Made by a program: the position numbers and the translations under genes. Below, piece by piece: positions 47,395-57,662 of a stretch of DNA of 64,000 nt. The stretch lies in assembly GCA_902573045.1 (NCBI GenBank), contig CACGIB010000002.1:8831-72830 (forward strand). The letters are read 5' to 3'. Source of the stretch: an uncultured Prochlorococcus sp. Lineage in GTDB: Bacteria; Cyanobacteriota; Cyanobacteriia; PCC-6307; Cyanobiaceae. Numbering within the stretch: the stretch's first letter is position 1; every line of letters begins with the position of its first letter. The notes under the pieces were generated by a model, which saw nothing but the letters and a program-made list of their open reading frames with translations, did not search any database and was not told the origin of the DNA.

Positions 47395-48780
47395 TCAAAT
47401 CATTGAATTGATATTCATTGCTTCATTAAATTCATCTTCGTTTAAATAACCTAATTTAAGTGTTGCCTCTTTTAAATTTAATGATTCTTTGAAGGCAAGG
47501 TTTGCAATTTCAGCTGCTTTTTCATAACCAACTTTTGGCACTATGGCTGTAACCAACATTAGTGAACTTTCTAAATTTAACTTCATTTTCTTTTGATTAG
47601 GTTCCATCCCATCAACTAATTTTATTCTGAAGTTTTCTATTACATTTTTTAGTAATTTTAAACTTGTGAGAATATTAAACCCAATTAGAGGCTTATATTC
47701 ATTCATCTGTAAAGTGCCGCTAGAATTTGCCATTGAAACTGCATATTCAAGACCCATTATCTGAGTGCAAACCATTGATAAGGCTTCGCATTGAGTTGGA
47801 TTCACTTTACCAGGCATAATAGAACTTCCAGGTTCATTTTGAGGGATAATTAGTTCATATATTCCTGATCTTGGACCAGAAGATAGAATTTTTATATCAT
47901 TTGAAATTTTAAATAATGCACCTGCTAATATTTTTATCTGACTCATTACTTGAGCTAGACGATCATGAGAGGCCATGATAGAAAAATTATTTTTTGATTT
48001 ATAGAACATTAGATTAGTATCATCGGAAATTGATTTTATAGACTCTTCACAAAATCCTTTTGGACAATTAATCCCTGTTCCAACTGCAGTTCCTCCAAGA
48101 GGTAAGAAATACAATTCATTCAGACTAATAATAATTGCATTCTCAGCATCTTTAAGTTGCTCTGACCATCCTGATATTTCTTGCCCAAAAGTAAGGGGAA
48201 CTGCATCTTGAAAATGGGTTCTTCCTATCTTTATAAGGTCTTTCCATTCTTCACTTTTTTTATCAAGGATCTTAGTAAGTTCTCTTATTGTTGGAACTAA
48301 ATTTTTGATTATTTCATTAACAACAGATATTTGAATAGCAGCAGGAAAAGTATCATTAGTTGACTGAGATTTATTTACATCATCATTCGGATGAATTGGT
48401 TGATGACTACCAAGCTCTGAATTAGTTTTTAAAGCTGCAATATTTGAAATTACCTCATTAACATTCATATTTGTTTGCGTACCACTACCTGTTTGCCAAA
48501 CCTTTAGGGGAAACTGTGAATCATGAAGCCCATCAAGTATTTCCGTACATGCCTCTACAATCAAATCTTTTTTTCTTTTATCTAGTAAACCTAAATTGAA
48601 ATTCGCAATTGAAGCAGCTTTTTTTATGAGGGTGAGTGAATAAATTAACTCAATTGGAATTAATTCTTCTCCAATAGAAAAATTTATCATCGATCTTTGT
48701 GTTTGAGCGCCCCACAAAGCTTCCATGGGAACCTCTATTGTTCCCATACTATCTTTTTCAATCCTAAAGTTTTTTGTCAT
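47395..48780 (-). CDS. fumC: Fumarate hydratase class II
   Basis: FumC hydrates fumarate to malate. The 461 residues have the superfamily signature GSSIMPGKVNP, the TGSGTQTNMNVNEVI segment and the KIGRTHFQDAVPLT segment that hold active-site residues of class II fumarases. The ATG at 48780 is preceded by an AGGA ribosome binding site. It follows purB on the same strand with a hairpin in the 48-base gap. The alternative, aspartate ammonia-lyase, is less likely given the fumarase-like HPNDDVNKSQSTNDTFPAA segment, though the two are close. Confidence 0.93.
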   Translation of the reverse strand: MTKNFRIEKDSMGTIEVPMEALWGAQTQRSMINFSIGEELIPIELIYSLTLIKKAASIANFNLGLLDKRKKDLIVEACTEILDGLHDSQFPLKVWQTGSGTQTNMNVNEVISNIAALKTNSELGSHQPIHPNDDVNKSQSTNDTFPAAIQISVVNEIIKNLVPTIRELTKILDKKSEEWKDLIKIGRTHFQDAVPLTFGQEISGWSEQLKDAENAIIISLNELYFLPLGGTAVGTGINCPKGFCEESIKSISDDTNLMFYKSKNNFSIMASHDRLAQVMSQIKILAGALFKISNDIKILSSGPRSGIYELIIPQNEPGSSIMPGKVNPTQCEALSMVCTQIMGLEYAVSMANSSGTLQMNEYKPLIGFNILTSLKLLKNVIENFRIKLVDGMEPNQKKMKLNLESSLMLVTAIVPKVGYEKAAEIANLAFKESLNLKEATLKLGYLNEDEFNEAMNINSMI

Positions 48781-48787
48781 TATTCCT

Positions 48788-48823
48788 CTGAAAACACTGG
48801 TTTAACTTAGATAAGGTTTTCAG
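48788..48823 (-). promoter_or_regulatory. 8-bp hairpin between purB and fumC
   Basis: CTGAAAAC (48788-48795) and GTTTTCAG (48816-48823) are perfectly complementary around a 20-base loop. The structure sits immediately upstream of the fumC ribosome binding site and would be present in a purB-fumC transcript. There is no T-run beyond it on the minus strand, so it is more likely a processing or translation-control element than a terminator. Confidence 0.45.
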
Positions 48824-48828
48824 TAATC

Positions 48829-50124
48829 CTAGATACCTAACTTCTCCCATATTACACTTAAATTATTGAGATGAATTGAAGGATTAAAACATTCTTCTAA
48901 GTCACTTTGATCAATAAGATCCATTATTTCATTATCTCTCTCTATATTTTGTTTGAAATTCCCATTCTGAGTATTCCAGGCCTGATGAGCATTTTTTTGA
49001 ACTAATCTATAAGCTTTTTCTCTAGAAAAGCCCTTCTCTACAAGCAAAAGTAAAACTTTCTGACTAAAGATTACACCACCATATATATTTAAATTTTTGA
49101 GCATATTTTTTGGATAAACTTCCAAATTGCTTACTATATCTTTCATTTCCCTGAGCATAAAATGCAAACAGATTGATACGTCAGGTAACATTATACGTTC
49201 ATTGGAACTATGGCTTATATCTCTTTCATGCCAAAGTGGAACATTTTCCAGTGCTGTTAAGACGTAACTCCTCAAAATTCTTGCTAAACCGCTTACTCTT
49301 TCACTTCGAATAGGATTTCTTTTATGAGGCATCGCAGAACTTCCTTTTTGCCCTTTTGTAAAGCCCTCCTCAACTTCTAAAACATCAGTCCTTTGTAAAT
49401 TTCTTATTTCAGTTGCGAATCTATCTAGAGAAGCGCCAACTAGTGCAATAGTTTGAACATATTCTGCATGCCTGTCTCTCGATATGACTTGCGTACTTGC
49501 TGTATCTGGTTTTAAGCCAAGTAAATCACAAGTTATTTGTTCTACTTTGGGATTCGTATTAGCGTAAGTTCCCATTGCACCGCTAATTTGTCCAATAGCT
49601 ACAGATTCTTTAAGTGTTAACAATCTTTTTTTGTTCCTTATTATTTCTGCTAACCATCCAGCAAGTTTAAAACCAAAGGAAATTGGCTCACCATGAATTG
49701 CATGAGATCTGCCAATCATTAATGTATTTTTATGCTTCCTTGCTAATAATCTGACTTCATTTTCTAGGTTCTCAATTTCTGCTAATAACAATTCGCAAGA
49801 ATCTTTTAACTGAAGAGATAAGCCGGTATCAAGTACATCACTACTGGTCATACCAACATGTATATATCTTCCAGAATCTCCTACAAATTCATTAACACTT
49901 GTAAGAAATGCTATAACATCATGTTTAACTTCTTTCTCAATTTCTGTAATTCTAGATTCATCAAACTTTGCATTTGAACGTATCTCTTTCATGGCATTTT
50001 CAGGAATTTTCCCCAAGGAAAAATTTGCTTCACATGCAGCTATTTCAACCTTAAGCCAACTCTGGAATTTTGCGCTATCAGTCCAGATTTTCCCCATTTC
50101 GGGCAATGTGTAACGCTCGATCAC
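48829..50124 (-). CDS. purB: Adenylosuccinate lyase
   Basis: PurB cleaves SAICAR and adenylosuccinate in purine synthesis. The 431-residue protein carries the superfamily signature GSSAMPHKRNP (about residues 265-275), HVGMTSSDVLDTGLSLQL with a catalytic histidine region, and GRSHAIHGEPISFG. The start MIERYTLPEMGKIW matches the family. fumC, another member of the same superfamily, follows downstream, so two homologous lyases stand side by side. Confidence 0.97.
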   Translation of the reverse strand: MIERYTLPEMGKIWTDSAKFQSWLKVEIAACEANFSLGKIPENAMKEIRSNAKFDESRITEIEKEVKHDVIAFLTSVNEFVGDSGRYIHVGMTSSDVLDTGLSLQLKDSCELLLAEIENLENEVRLLARKHKNTLMIGRSHAIHGEPISFGFKLAGWLAEIIRNKKRLLTLKESVAIGQISGAMGTYANTNPKVEQITCDLLGLKPDTASTQVISRDRHAEYVQTIALVGASLDRFATEIRNLQRTDVLEVEEGFTKGQKGSSAMPHKRNPIRSERVSGLARILRSYVLTALENVPLWHERDISHSSNERIMLPDVSICLHFMLREMKDIVSNLEVYPKNMLKNLNIYGGVIFSQKVLLLLVEKGFSREKAYRLVQKNAHQAWNTQNGNFKQNIERDNEIMDLIDQSDLEECFNPSIHLNNLSVIWEKLGI

Positions 50125-50406
50125 AATTTTTATTAATTATCAATTTAAACTTTATAACCAAAATCGAATTATTGCTCTATACCTTAAAGATGTACTTGCC
50201 ATTGAACATATTTGCCTGGCTATTATTTTCTTATGTAACATTTTTCTGGCTAATTAAGAAAGCTTAAATATAAAAATGTTTGCATTTATTCCTTTCGTTA
50301 ATAATGGGTAATTTTTTAGTTCTTATTTAAAATTGGAAGGTATTAAAGAATTTGGATCTTAATCTTGTAGAAGTTCATTATTCAGTCTTTTTTTATTGAT
50401 TATTAG
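50125..50406. other. Intergenic region between purB and tlyA
   Basis: These 282 AT-rich bases hold the divergent upstream regions of purB and tlyA. The only reading frame worth noting is a 25-residue hydrophobic peptide at 50190-50267, listed separately. I see no RNA gene or strong hairpin. Confidence 0.5.
50190..50267 (+). CDS. Possible 25-residue membrane peptide
   Basis: An ATG frame encodes MYLPLNIFAWLLFSYVTFFW followed by LIKKA: one hydrophobic helix with a basic C-terminal end, a layout shared by tiny subunits of photosystems and the cytochrome b6f complex. I do not recognise it as any named subunit. Upstream AAAGATG offers little ribosome binding signal. It may be chance, since AT-rich spacers often encode hydrophobic runs. 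Confidence 0.25.
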   Translation: MYLPLNIFAWLLFSYVTFFWLIKKA

Positions 50407-51219
50407 ATGATTAAAAAAAGTAGATTAGACCTTTATCTTCTTAAAAGTGGTTTATGTGAAACTCGTCAAAAAGCCCAAGGTTTAATTCTTGCGGGCAAGG
50501 TTAGAGATATCAATGGAAAAGTATGGGATAAACCTGGACAACAAGTATTAATTGGATCTGAATTTTTTATTGATTCCGAACCTATGTTTGTATCAAGGGG
50601 CGGCGAAAAATTATTGGAGGCATTTAATAAACTTGAAATTAAAGTAAAAGATAAAATATGTATTGACGCAGGAATCTCTACTGGGGGATTTACTGATTGC
50701 TTATTGCAACAAGGAGCAAAGTTAGTTTATGGGATAGATGTTGGATATGGGCAGACTGCATGGAAGATTAGAAATAATCCAAAAGTCATACTTTTTGAAC
50801 GAACTAATATTCGAAATTTAAAACCTAATGATCTTTTATCTAGAAGTAATGAATTACCAAATTTTGTGGTTGCTGATTTGTCTTTTATTTCATTAAAGTT
50901 AGTTTTTAAATCTATTAGTAATTTGTTAGAAGGTGATTGTATTGAGGGAATATTTTTGATTAAACCCCAATTTGAGGTGGGTAAAGAAAAAGTCAGTAAA
51001 GGCGGTGTTGTTCGGAATCCTAAATTCCATACTGAGGCTATAGAGTCTGTTATTTGTTCTGCTAAGAATTTCCAATGGAATATAAAGAATTTGATAGCTT
51101 CTCCTCTAGTAGGTCCTGCTGGAAATCATGAATATTTAGCTTGGATGACCTTAGGAAGTCAATCAAATATAAAGATTAATAGTGAATATATACAAAATTT
51201 AGTAAAAGAAACTCTTTGA
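50407..51219 (+). CDS. tlyA: TlyA-family rRNA methyltransferase (hemolysin A-like)
   Basis: The 270-residue protein has an N-terminal S4 RNA-binding domain (RLDLYLLKSGLCETRQKAQGLILAGKV) and a C-terminal FtsJ-like SAM domain (CIDAGISTGGFTDCLLQQGA, then VVADLSFISLKL). TlyA enzymes 2'-O-methylate cytidines in 16S/23S rRNA; the name hemolysin is historical. The start is ATG 50407. It converges with glnB (1-base gap). Confidence 0.93.
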   Translation: MIKKSRLDLYLLKSGLCETRQKAQGLILAGKVRDINGKVWDKPGQQVLIGSEFFIDSEPMFVSRGGEKLLEAFNKLEIKVKDKICIDAGISTGGFTDCLLQQGAKLVYGIDVGYGQTAWKIRNNPKVILFERTNIRNLKPNDLLSRSNELPNFVVADLSFISLKLVFKSISNLLEGDCIEGIFLIKPQFEVGKEKVSKGGVVRNPKFHTEAIESVICSAKNFQWNIKNLIASPLVGPAGNHEYLAWMTLGSQSNIKINSEYIQNLVKETL

Positions 51220-51220
51220 A

Positions 51221-51583
<363 letters not shown>

Positions 51584-51829
51584 TTAATTGTTTTTTGGAA
51601 AAACATCCAACATTGAAATATCAGAAAAACATTCAACATTAAGGCCTGCATTCTTGGCGTCTTCAATTAATAGTTGGGAATTTTCTTCAGAAATTATTAC
51701 AGTACTATTTGACAACGCTTCCCACTGATCATTCTCAAAGTGTGTTTGAAGCCATAACATTCCAATTGCAGTTTTTGGTTGAAGAGATTTATTTAAGTTG
51801 TTATCGATAGTTATCAAACAAAGGTCCAT
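51584..51829 (-). CDS. Hypothetical protein upstream of glnB, 81 residues
   Basis: An 81-residue acidic protein with no signal peptide or membrane segment; I do not recognise the family. It contains LITIDNNLNKSLQPKTAIG, LWLQTHF and a C-terminal NAGLNVECFSDI segment. It lies immediately upstream of glnB on the same strand (24 bases), so it may share the glnB promoter in the 189-base gap beyond it. It contains a plausible folded alpha/beta pattern and is likely real because the region is otherwise densely coding. Confidence 0.6.
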   Translation of the reverse strand: MDLCLITIDNNLNKSLQPKTAIGMLWLQTHFENDQWEALSNSTVIISEENSQLLIEDAKNAGLNVECFSDISMLDVFPKNN

Positions 51830-51994
51830 TAATTATTCATTGAACTAATCACATATAAACCTTTCGAAGGACATTATGAATGTTGCTATTGATACAAAAA
51901 TAAGATTTAACATCTTTTGACTTAGTCAATTGTAATACTTAGATTTGTTGATACTTTTGCGAATTTTTATCTTTATATATAGTTTTTATATAGG

Positions 51995-52017
51995 TTTAGT
52001 AAAAAAGTTCTACTAAA
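51995..52017 (+). promoter_or_regulatory. 7-bp inverted repeat at the queF start
   Basis: TTTAGTA (51995-52001) and TACTAAA (52011-52017) are perfectly complementary around a 9-base loop AAAAAGTTC, ending one base before the queF ATG. A folded leader here would cover the ribosome binding region. It does not match a preQ1 riboswitch consensus that I can recognise. Confidence 0.35.
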
Positions 52018-52018
52018 A

Positions 52019-52429
52019 ATGAGTACAGCTAAATTAGAAGATTCGACTCAAAGACCGCTATATGGTGAAAGAATTATTGAAGAATCAAAAATAATTTGTT
52101 TCGATAATCCAAATAAGAAAAGAATTTATGAAATTTCTATTCAGTTACCTGAATTTACATGTAAGTGCCCATTTTCTGGTTATCCAGATTTTGCGAAGCT
52201 AAATATTATTTATCAACCTAATTTGAAAGTCTATGAGTTGAAGTCTTTAAAGCTTTATATTAATAATTTTAGGGATATAAAAATATCACATGAGGAAGTT
52301 GTGAATAGAGTTATGGATGATTTAGTGCATGAAGGTTCACCTCACTGGATACATTTAAATGCTGCATTTAACCCCAGAGGAAATGTTTCTATGCAGTTAG
52401 ATATTTTTAGTGGGCAGAAAAGAAATTAA
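52019..52429 (+). CDS. queF: NADPH-dependent 7-cyano-7-deazaguanine reductase QueF
   Basis: QueF reduces preQ0 to preQ1 in queuosine synthesis. The 136-residue unimodular form carries the active-site cysteine in [13 protein letters not shown], the [15 protein letters not shown] motif (usual ESKSLK...) that binds NADPH, and the [13 protein letters not shown] end. Its last four bases overlap the 3' end of ccs1 on the opposite strand. Confidence 0.96.
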   Translation: MSTAKLEDSTQRPLYGERIIEESKIICFDNPNKKRIYEISIQLPEFTCKCPFSGYPDFAKLNIIYQPNLKVYELKSLKLYINNFRDIKISHEEVVNRVMDDLVHEGSPHWIHLNAAFNPRGNVSMQLDIFSGQKRN

Positions 52430-53712
52430 AAATTTTTTATTTCGTCTGATAATTTAAAAAATTCTTTTTTAAAACCAACTAGATTTTTATTACTAAGGCC
52501 TCCTATAGATAACTTTTGTGATTCTTTATTTACCAGAATCCATAATTGGTTAGTTGGTATAAGACTTATTATTGTTCCAAAAATTATTAAGATAAAAGAT
52601 AAGTAAATAAATGGTATGGACGGATCATTTTTAATTATTAATCCGCTGCTGGGGATTATTTTTTTCAGAGATACTTTTGAAGAGTTAACTTCTAAAGGAT
52701 CATCATTGATATAGAGATCATTCCCGGAAAAATTTTCTATATTTGAAATTTTAAGTGGACCATTTTCATTATCTATTGTTAAAAGGAAATTTTTTTTTGT
52801 CTCCGATCCTAATTCAACTAAAACTCCCCAAACTTGATTACCGATTTCTGGAATCTCCCTTAATTGTAATTGATAAAGGATATTATCTATTTCTAAAACA
52901 ACATTTGATATTGCCCAATCTGCTTGATAAATAGTTAATCCTTTAAACCTGATTGGGTGATTAACTTTGGTTGTTTTTATTTCATTTAAATTTAGATCTT
53001 CAGAAGAAAAAATTAATTTTGAAATAAACTGTTTGGGCACACCATCACTTTCACGTTCTATAGAAAAATCGACTAATTGTACATTGGCTTTTGAGTTTGT
53101 GCTCTCATTAACAAGATCTAAAGTTTCTCCAGGCAGTAAATATTGTTCTTTTGATTGACTTGTAAAACTTCCATAAGCTGAACCTATAAGTAAGACTATT
53201 AATCCGATATGTACAACTAAAGGACCGATTTTTCCAATTAACCCCTTTCTTGCAGAAATATGACTATTAAATTTGTATGTTTTCCATCCTTTTTTTTTAA
53301 GTAATAAATCTACTTTTGATATGTGATCTCCATCTTGATTGATTGGATGACTTGTAGTTAGTTGCAGTTTGCTAAATTTTTTTTCGCTCTTATATTCAAT
53401 CCATTTTAATGAAGCTTTTAATGAAGGAATTTGCCTCCTGAAACTACAAGCTGCCAGAGAAATGCAAAGAAGAATTAATGTAAATAAAAACCAAAAGCTT
53501 GTATATATGTGATCCAATTGAAGTTTTAAGACTTTTTCTCCATCTAAAAATCCAAAAATGGGAAAACTATCGAAATTATCAATGTAGAATTCATTATTAC
53601 TACCTTGAGGTATAAAAGTACCTATTCCACTGGCAATAGCAATGAAGATTATCAGCGATATAGCGAATTTTAAACTTGATATTTTTAAAATTAGATTCTT
53701 AAAAATAATCAT
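52426..53712 (-). CDS. ccs1: c-type cytochrome biogenesis protein Ccs1/ResB
   Basis: Ccs1 (CcsB/ResB) is part of the system II haem ligation complex for c-type cytochromes in the thylakoid lumen. The 428-residue protein has N-terminal hydrophobic helices ([21 protein letters not shown], then [18 protein letters not shown]), a helix near residue 165, a large lumenal domain, and a C-terminal helix ([19 protein letters not shown]). GIGTFIPQG is a family motif. It starts directly after the ccdA stop, suggesting an operon for cytochrome maturation. Confidence 0.93.
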   Translation of the reverse strand: MIIFKNLILKISSLKFAISLIIFIAIASGIGTFIPQGSNNEFYIDNFDSFPIFGFLDGEKVLKLQLDHIYTSFWFLFTLILLCISLAACSFRRQIPSLKASLKWIEYKSEKKFSKLQLTTSHPINQDGDHISKVDLLLKKKGWKTYKFNSHISARKGLIGKIGPLVVHIGLIVLLIGSAYGSFTSQSKEQYLLPGETLDLVNESTNSKANVQLVDFSIERESDGVPKQFISKLIFSSEDLNLNEIKTTKVNHPIRFKGLTIYQADWAISNVVLEIDNILYQLQLREIPEIGNQVWGVLVELGSETKKNFLLTIDNENGPLKISNIENFSGNDLYINDDPLEVNSSKVSLKKIIPSSGLIIKNDPSIPFIYLSFILIIFGTIISLIPTNQLWILVNKESQKLSIGGLSNKNLVGFKKEFFKLSDEIKNF

Positions 53713-54369
53713 TTAAATCCAATTTGAAAATAAATTTAATAACCCTAGGGAAACTAAAAATATTCCACTTAAAGTTGGAATTAGTTGACTAAATTTTCTA
53801 AGAGCTAAAAATTGCTTTAAGTTTTCTGCAGTAGCTCCTGCAATGATTAATGGAGTTACTTGGCCTATCCCAAAGAAAAATAAAAAAATAATAGATATTA
53901 TCGGGTTTTTAGCTTGCGATACCCAAGCCAAAAGAGTTGCTAAAACTGGAGTAATGCAAGGTGAAGAAGCGAGTCCAAAAGTAGTCCCTATGGCAAAAGG
54001 CGCTATAAATGTTGGTATTTTATCTTCAATTATTTTTATATCAGGTCCATTCGGAAACTGAAACTTTAGAATTCCTAATAAATTTAAACCCATTATTATT
54101 GCTACTAGGGCAACAAATGAAGTGTAATAAGATGGAATTTGCCCATATATTTTACCTAAGAATCCACTCACAGCCCCCAGTGCAACAAGCGAAAAAACTA
54201 CACCTCCTGAAAAACTAATAAGTTTAAATTTATTTTTCTCTGTTCCGCCTATATAAGCAATAGTCACTGGCAATAATGATAATGAACATGGCCCAAGACT
54301 TGTTAAAAGTCCTGCGCTGAAAACCAAAAATATAGTAAATGGACCAGGACTATTAAGACCATTCTCCAT
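53713..54369 (-). CDS. ccdA: Thiol:disulfide transporter CcdA
   Basis: CcdA passes reducing power across the membrane to keep apocytochrome c haem-binding cysteines reduced. The 218-residue protein has about six hydrophobic segments, with the two conserved redox cysteines in SLGPCSLSLLP and SSPCITPVLA, each followed by proline or near it as in the family. It is immediately upstream of ccs1 on the same strand, in the functional pair typical of cyanobacteria. Confidence 0.94.
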   Translation of the reverse strand: MENGLNSPGPFTIFLVFSAGLLTSLGPCSLSLLPVTIAYIGGTEKNKFKLISFSGGVVFSLVALGAVSGFLGKIYGQIPSYYTSFVALVAIIMGLNLLGILKFQFPNGPDIKIIEDKIPTFIAPFAIGTTFGLASSPCITPVLATLLAWVSQAKNPIISIIFLFFFGIGQVTPLIIAGATAENLKQFLALRKFSQLIPTLSGIFLVSLGLLNLFSNWI

Positions 54370-54451
54370 AAGCAGATTACCCTTTTGAGATAATTCTGAA
54401 ATAACTAAATTAAATGATTCGATAGCTTGAATTTAATCCTTCAAATTCTAA

Positions 54452-55690
54452 CTAATTAAGAGTCTTTCGTGTACTAATCATACCAATCAATCCTGTTGAC
54501 TCTAATGAACATCTAACTAACATCCCTGCAATAAAAAAAGACGCTATTAACGAATTGCCTCCATAACTAATGAAAGGTAATGGTAACCCTGTAGTAGGCA
54601 TTGAACCTGTTGCTACAGCAATATGCATTATTGATTGACCTGTCAAAAACACACCACATCCGATAGCAACTAATTTTGTATAATTGTTTCTGCACTTAAG
54701 ACTAATTCTTAGGCTTATGTAAGAGAATACTGCTAAAAATCCTAAGAATAAAGTACACCCCAATAAACCAAATTCTTCCGCAAAAATGGCAAAAATAAAA
54801 TCTGTATACATGAAAGGCAGATACTGTAATTTTTGTATCGACAGCCCAAAACCTTGGCCAAATAGACCACCTGAACCTATAGCTAATAAACTTTGAACCA
54901 ATTGAAATCCATTTTCTTGTTGATCTTTCCAAGGATTTATAAATGAAGTAACTCTTAGTTTTTGATATTCGTTATTAAGGATGCTGATACATCCGGTAAT
55001 TAATCCTATTGAAGCAAATGAGCAAAGAGAGCTAAGTTTTACTCCTCCACATAAACCCATTACCCAAAGAAGAATTCCAATTAATGATGCAGTACTTAAA
55101 TTAGGCTGTTTAAGTATTAATAAAATTAATAAACCAAAGGTTATAATTGAAATTAATTTTTTATCATTCTTTACAAGACTCCAATGTGCGAAAAGATTAG
55201 AAGCTTCTAGAATTAGAAAAGGTTTAATTAATTCAGATGGCTGCAGACGTAAATTGCCAAGCACTAGCCATCTTGAAGATCCATTAACTGTAATTCCAGT
55301 AAGATTGGTAAGGAAAATCAAAAAGAATAAAATATAAAAAATAATTCTTGAAAACTTTAAAAGATTTCTAATGTTTGTATTAAGTACGAAATAAAATAAA
55401 CCAATTCCTGGAATTGTCCAAATGATTTGTTTTTTTAAGAAGTAAGCCCAATTTCCCATTTCCCTACTAGCCACCCACCAACTTGATGATCCTAGTATGC
55501 ATATTCCTAATATTGACCAAATTCCAATGATGACAATGAGGATTTTTGCTTCATAAGGCCATATCGCCCAAGGTAAAGGAAATATAGACTCTGTTAATAA
55601 ATTGCTGAAATTTTTTTTGTAATTAGAACTAAAGGTTTTTTTTCTTTCAGAAATTCTTTTATATTTTATTTTTTCTTGACTTATCTCCAA
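54452..55690 (-). CDS. ftsW: FtsW/RodA/SpoVE family (septal peptidoglycan glycosyltransferase FtsW)
   Basis: The 412-residue integral membrane protein has about ten hydrophobic segments and SEDS-family features: GSSRWLVLGNLRLQPSELIKP, GFGLSIQKLQYLPFMYTDFIFAIFAEEFG and PFISYGGNSLIA. SEDS proteins polymerise lipid II with a partner PBP. FtsW for septum synthesis is more likely than RodA, given the PSELIKP segment and single cyanobacterial copies, though RodA is not excluded. It is divergent from the atp operon. Confidence 0.88.
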   Translation of the reverse strand: MEISQEKIKYKRISERKKTFSSNYKKNFSNLLTESIFPLPWAIWPYEAKILIVIIGIWSILGICILGSSSWWVASREMGNWAYFLKKQIIWTIPGIGLFYFVLNTNIRNLLKFSRIIFYILFFLIFLTNLTGITVNGSSRWLVLGNLRLQPSELIKPFLILEASNLFAHWSLVKNDKKLISIITFGLLILLILKQPNLSTASLIGILLWVMGLCGGVKLSSLCSFASIGLITGCISILNNEYQKLRVTSFINPWKDQQENGFQLVQSLLAIGSGGLFGQGFGLSIQKLQYLPFMYTDFIFAIFAEEFGLLGCTLFLGFLAVFSYISLRISLKCRNNYTKLVAIGCGVFLTGQSIMHIAVATGSMPTTGLPLPFISYGGNSLIASFFIAGMLVRCSLESTGLIGMISTRKTLN

Positions 55691-55957
55691 TTTTTTAGAT
55701 GTATATTTACTATTGAGACGTTTAATTGAGATTTTGCCAAGTCTTTTATTAACGTTTTAAAGTGTTAACGCAATTAATAAAGATGACTTTTCATAAATTT
55801 TATTTTTGAAGAATAAAGTAAAAAATGGCTCACAGATTCATCATAAATCTTAAGAATTAATTTTTTATAAAAAAAAACTAGCTAAAAGGCACCTCTCCGT
55901 GATAGATTCCGTGAGTTTATATACTTACTTAAAACCATTCGGAGGAGTTTCTAAACT
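55691..55957. promoter_or_regulatory. ftsW-atp1 divergent region
   Basis: These 267 bases separate ftsW from the ATP synthase operon. Next to atp1 are a candidate -10 box TATACT (55920-55925), a strong Shine-Dalgarno GGAGGAG (55941-55947), and, just above the -10, two direct repeats TCCGTGA (55896-55902 and 55908-55914) spaced one helical turn apart. An inverted repeat TTAAC/GTTAA (55749-55753, 55764-55768) lies nearer ftsW. No gene is seen. Confidence 0.5.
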
Positions 55958-56434
55958 ATGTTCACATCAGTGGACTCAAATAGAAAAAAACTTGAGCATC
56001 CTTCTAATGAGAATGTTCAATTTCCTCAATCCCTGAATAATTCGATCATCAAAGAAAGTAAATCTGGCATTGCCAATCAAATAGATCATTTGCTTTCCCA
56101 AAATGATGAATACACAAAATTGCAATTAACAATTTTTGGAATTACTTTTATTGTTTCTATTTTCTTAGCATCAATAACTGGAATTTTTCTAGGCTTTACT
56201 TTTGGTTTTAGTATTTTTATAGGTGCAATTGCCGGCATTTTTTACCTACGTTTGCTTGCCAAAAGTATAGGGAAACTTGGTAAAGAATCATCAGGTGTAT
56301 CAAAATTGCAACTATTAGTTCCAGTTTGCCTCTTTATTTTTGCGAGCAAGCTAGGATCTTTGGATATTTTTCCTGCGATGATAGGTTTTTTCATTTACAA
56401 GCCTTCACTCATTCTTTATTTTTCACGTTCTTAA
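55958..56434 (+). CDS. atp1: ATP synthase protein I
   Basis: The first gene of the atp operon encodes a small membrane protein (158 residues, with four hydrophobic segments after a polar N-terminus of about 65 residues). It matches the cyanobacterial Atp1/UncI-like protein, which helps assemble the c-ring. The ATG is preceded by a near-perfect Shine-Dalgarno sequence, unusual in this genome region. atpB follows 24 bases later. Confidence 0.85.
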   Translation: MFTSVDSNRKKLEHPSNENVQFPQSLNNSIIKESKSGIANQIDHLLSQNDEYTKLQLTIFGITFIVSIFLASITGIFLGFTFGFSIFIGAIAGIFYLRLLAKSIGKLGKESSGVSKLQLLVPVCLFIFASKLGSLDIFPAMIGFFIYKPSLILYFSRS

Positions 56435-56458
56435 TTAAATTTTTTTTATTCAAAACAA

Positions 56459-57184
56459 ATGTTTTTTAATTCCTTGCTAACAAATTTTGCAGCATTAGAA
56501 GTTGGTCAACATCTTTATTGGCAAATTGGAAATATCAGACTTCATGGGCAGGTATTTTTAACATCTTGGATTTTATTAGGAGCTTTATTAGTTTTTATTT
56601 CTTTAGGAACTAAAAAAATGGAAAATGATCCTAAAGGCCTTCAAAACCTGCTTGAGTTCCTCTGGGATTACATAAGAGATCTTGCTAGGACGCAAATAGG
56701 TGAAAAAGTTTATAGAGATTGGATGCCATTTATAGGGACTTTATTTTTATTCGTCTTTGTTAGTAATTGGGGAGGGGCTTTAATTCCTTGGAGATTGATT
56801 AAGTTACCAAGTGGAGAATTAGGAGCACCTACTGCAGATATTAATACAACTATAGCCTTGGCTTTATTGGTTTCACTTTCTTATTTCTATGCTGGTTTAA
56901 GCAATAAGGGTTGGAGATACTTCGAATACTATGTTCACCCAACTCCGATTATGCTTCCTTTCAAAATTCTAGAGGACTTTACGAAACCTTTATCACTTTC
57001 TTTCAGGCTATTTGGAAATATTTTGGCTGATGAACTTGTTGTTGGTGTTCTAGTCTTTTTAGTTCCGCTAATTCTCCCAATACCTGTTATGTTCCTAGGA
57101 TTATTTACTAGTGCAATTCAGGCATTGATTTTTGCAACTTTAGCGGCCTATTACATTGGAGAAGCTGTTGAAGAACATCATTAG
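56459..57184 (+). CDS. atpB: ATP synthase subunit a
   Basis: Subunit a provides the proton half-channels of the thylakoid/plasma-membrane F0. The 241-residue protein has about five hydrophobic helices, with the essential arginine in [17 protein letters not shown]. The length and the [29 protein letters not shown] segment are typical of cyanobacteria and plastids. The start lies 24 bases after atp1, and the operon continues with atpE after an unusually long 164-base gap. Confidence 0.98.
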   Translation: MFFNSLLTNFAALEVGQHLYWQIGNIRLHGQVFLTSWILLGALLVFISLGTKKMENDPKGLQNLLEFLWDYIRDLARTQIGEKVYRDWMPFIGTLFLFVFVSNWGGALIPWRLIKLPSGELGAPTADINTTIALALLVSLSYFYAGLSNKGWRYFEYYVHPTPIMLPFKILEDFTKPLSLSFRLFGNILADELVVGVLVFLVPLILPIPVMFLGLFTSAIQALIFATLAAYYIGEAVEEHH

Positions 57185-57594
<410 letters not shown>

Positions 57595-57599
57595 AAGTT

Positions 57600-57630
57600 A
57601 ATATTGCTTCTAATTCTTATTAGCAATATT
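57600..57630 (+). promoter_or_regulatory. Hairpin after atpE
   Basis: AATATTGCT (57600-57608) and AGCAATATT (57622-57630) form a perfect 9-bp stem with a 13-base loop, five bases after the atpE stop. T-rich sequence follows after a few mixed bases, so a weak terminator or 3'-end stabiliser of atpE mRNA within the operon is plausible. Confidence 0.55.
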
Positions 57631-57662
57631 TAAATTTAATTTTTTAACTTCAACTGAATCAT

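Noticed and set aside
50070..50189. Longer 65-residue form of the small membrane frame
   Set aside because: Its first 40 residues lie antisense in purB and show no family pattern; only the ATG at 50190 is kept as a weak candidate.
51995..52017. preQ1 riboswitch before queF
   Set aside because: The stem and A-rich loop do not fit the known preQ1 aptamer consensus; the repeat is only listed as a weak hairpin.
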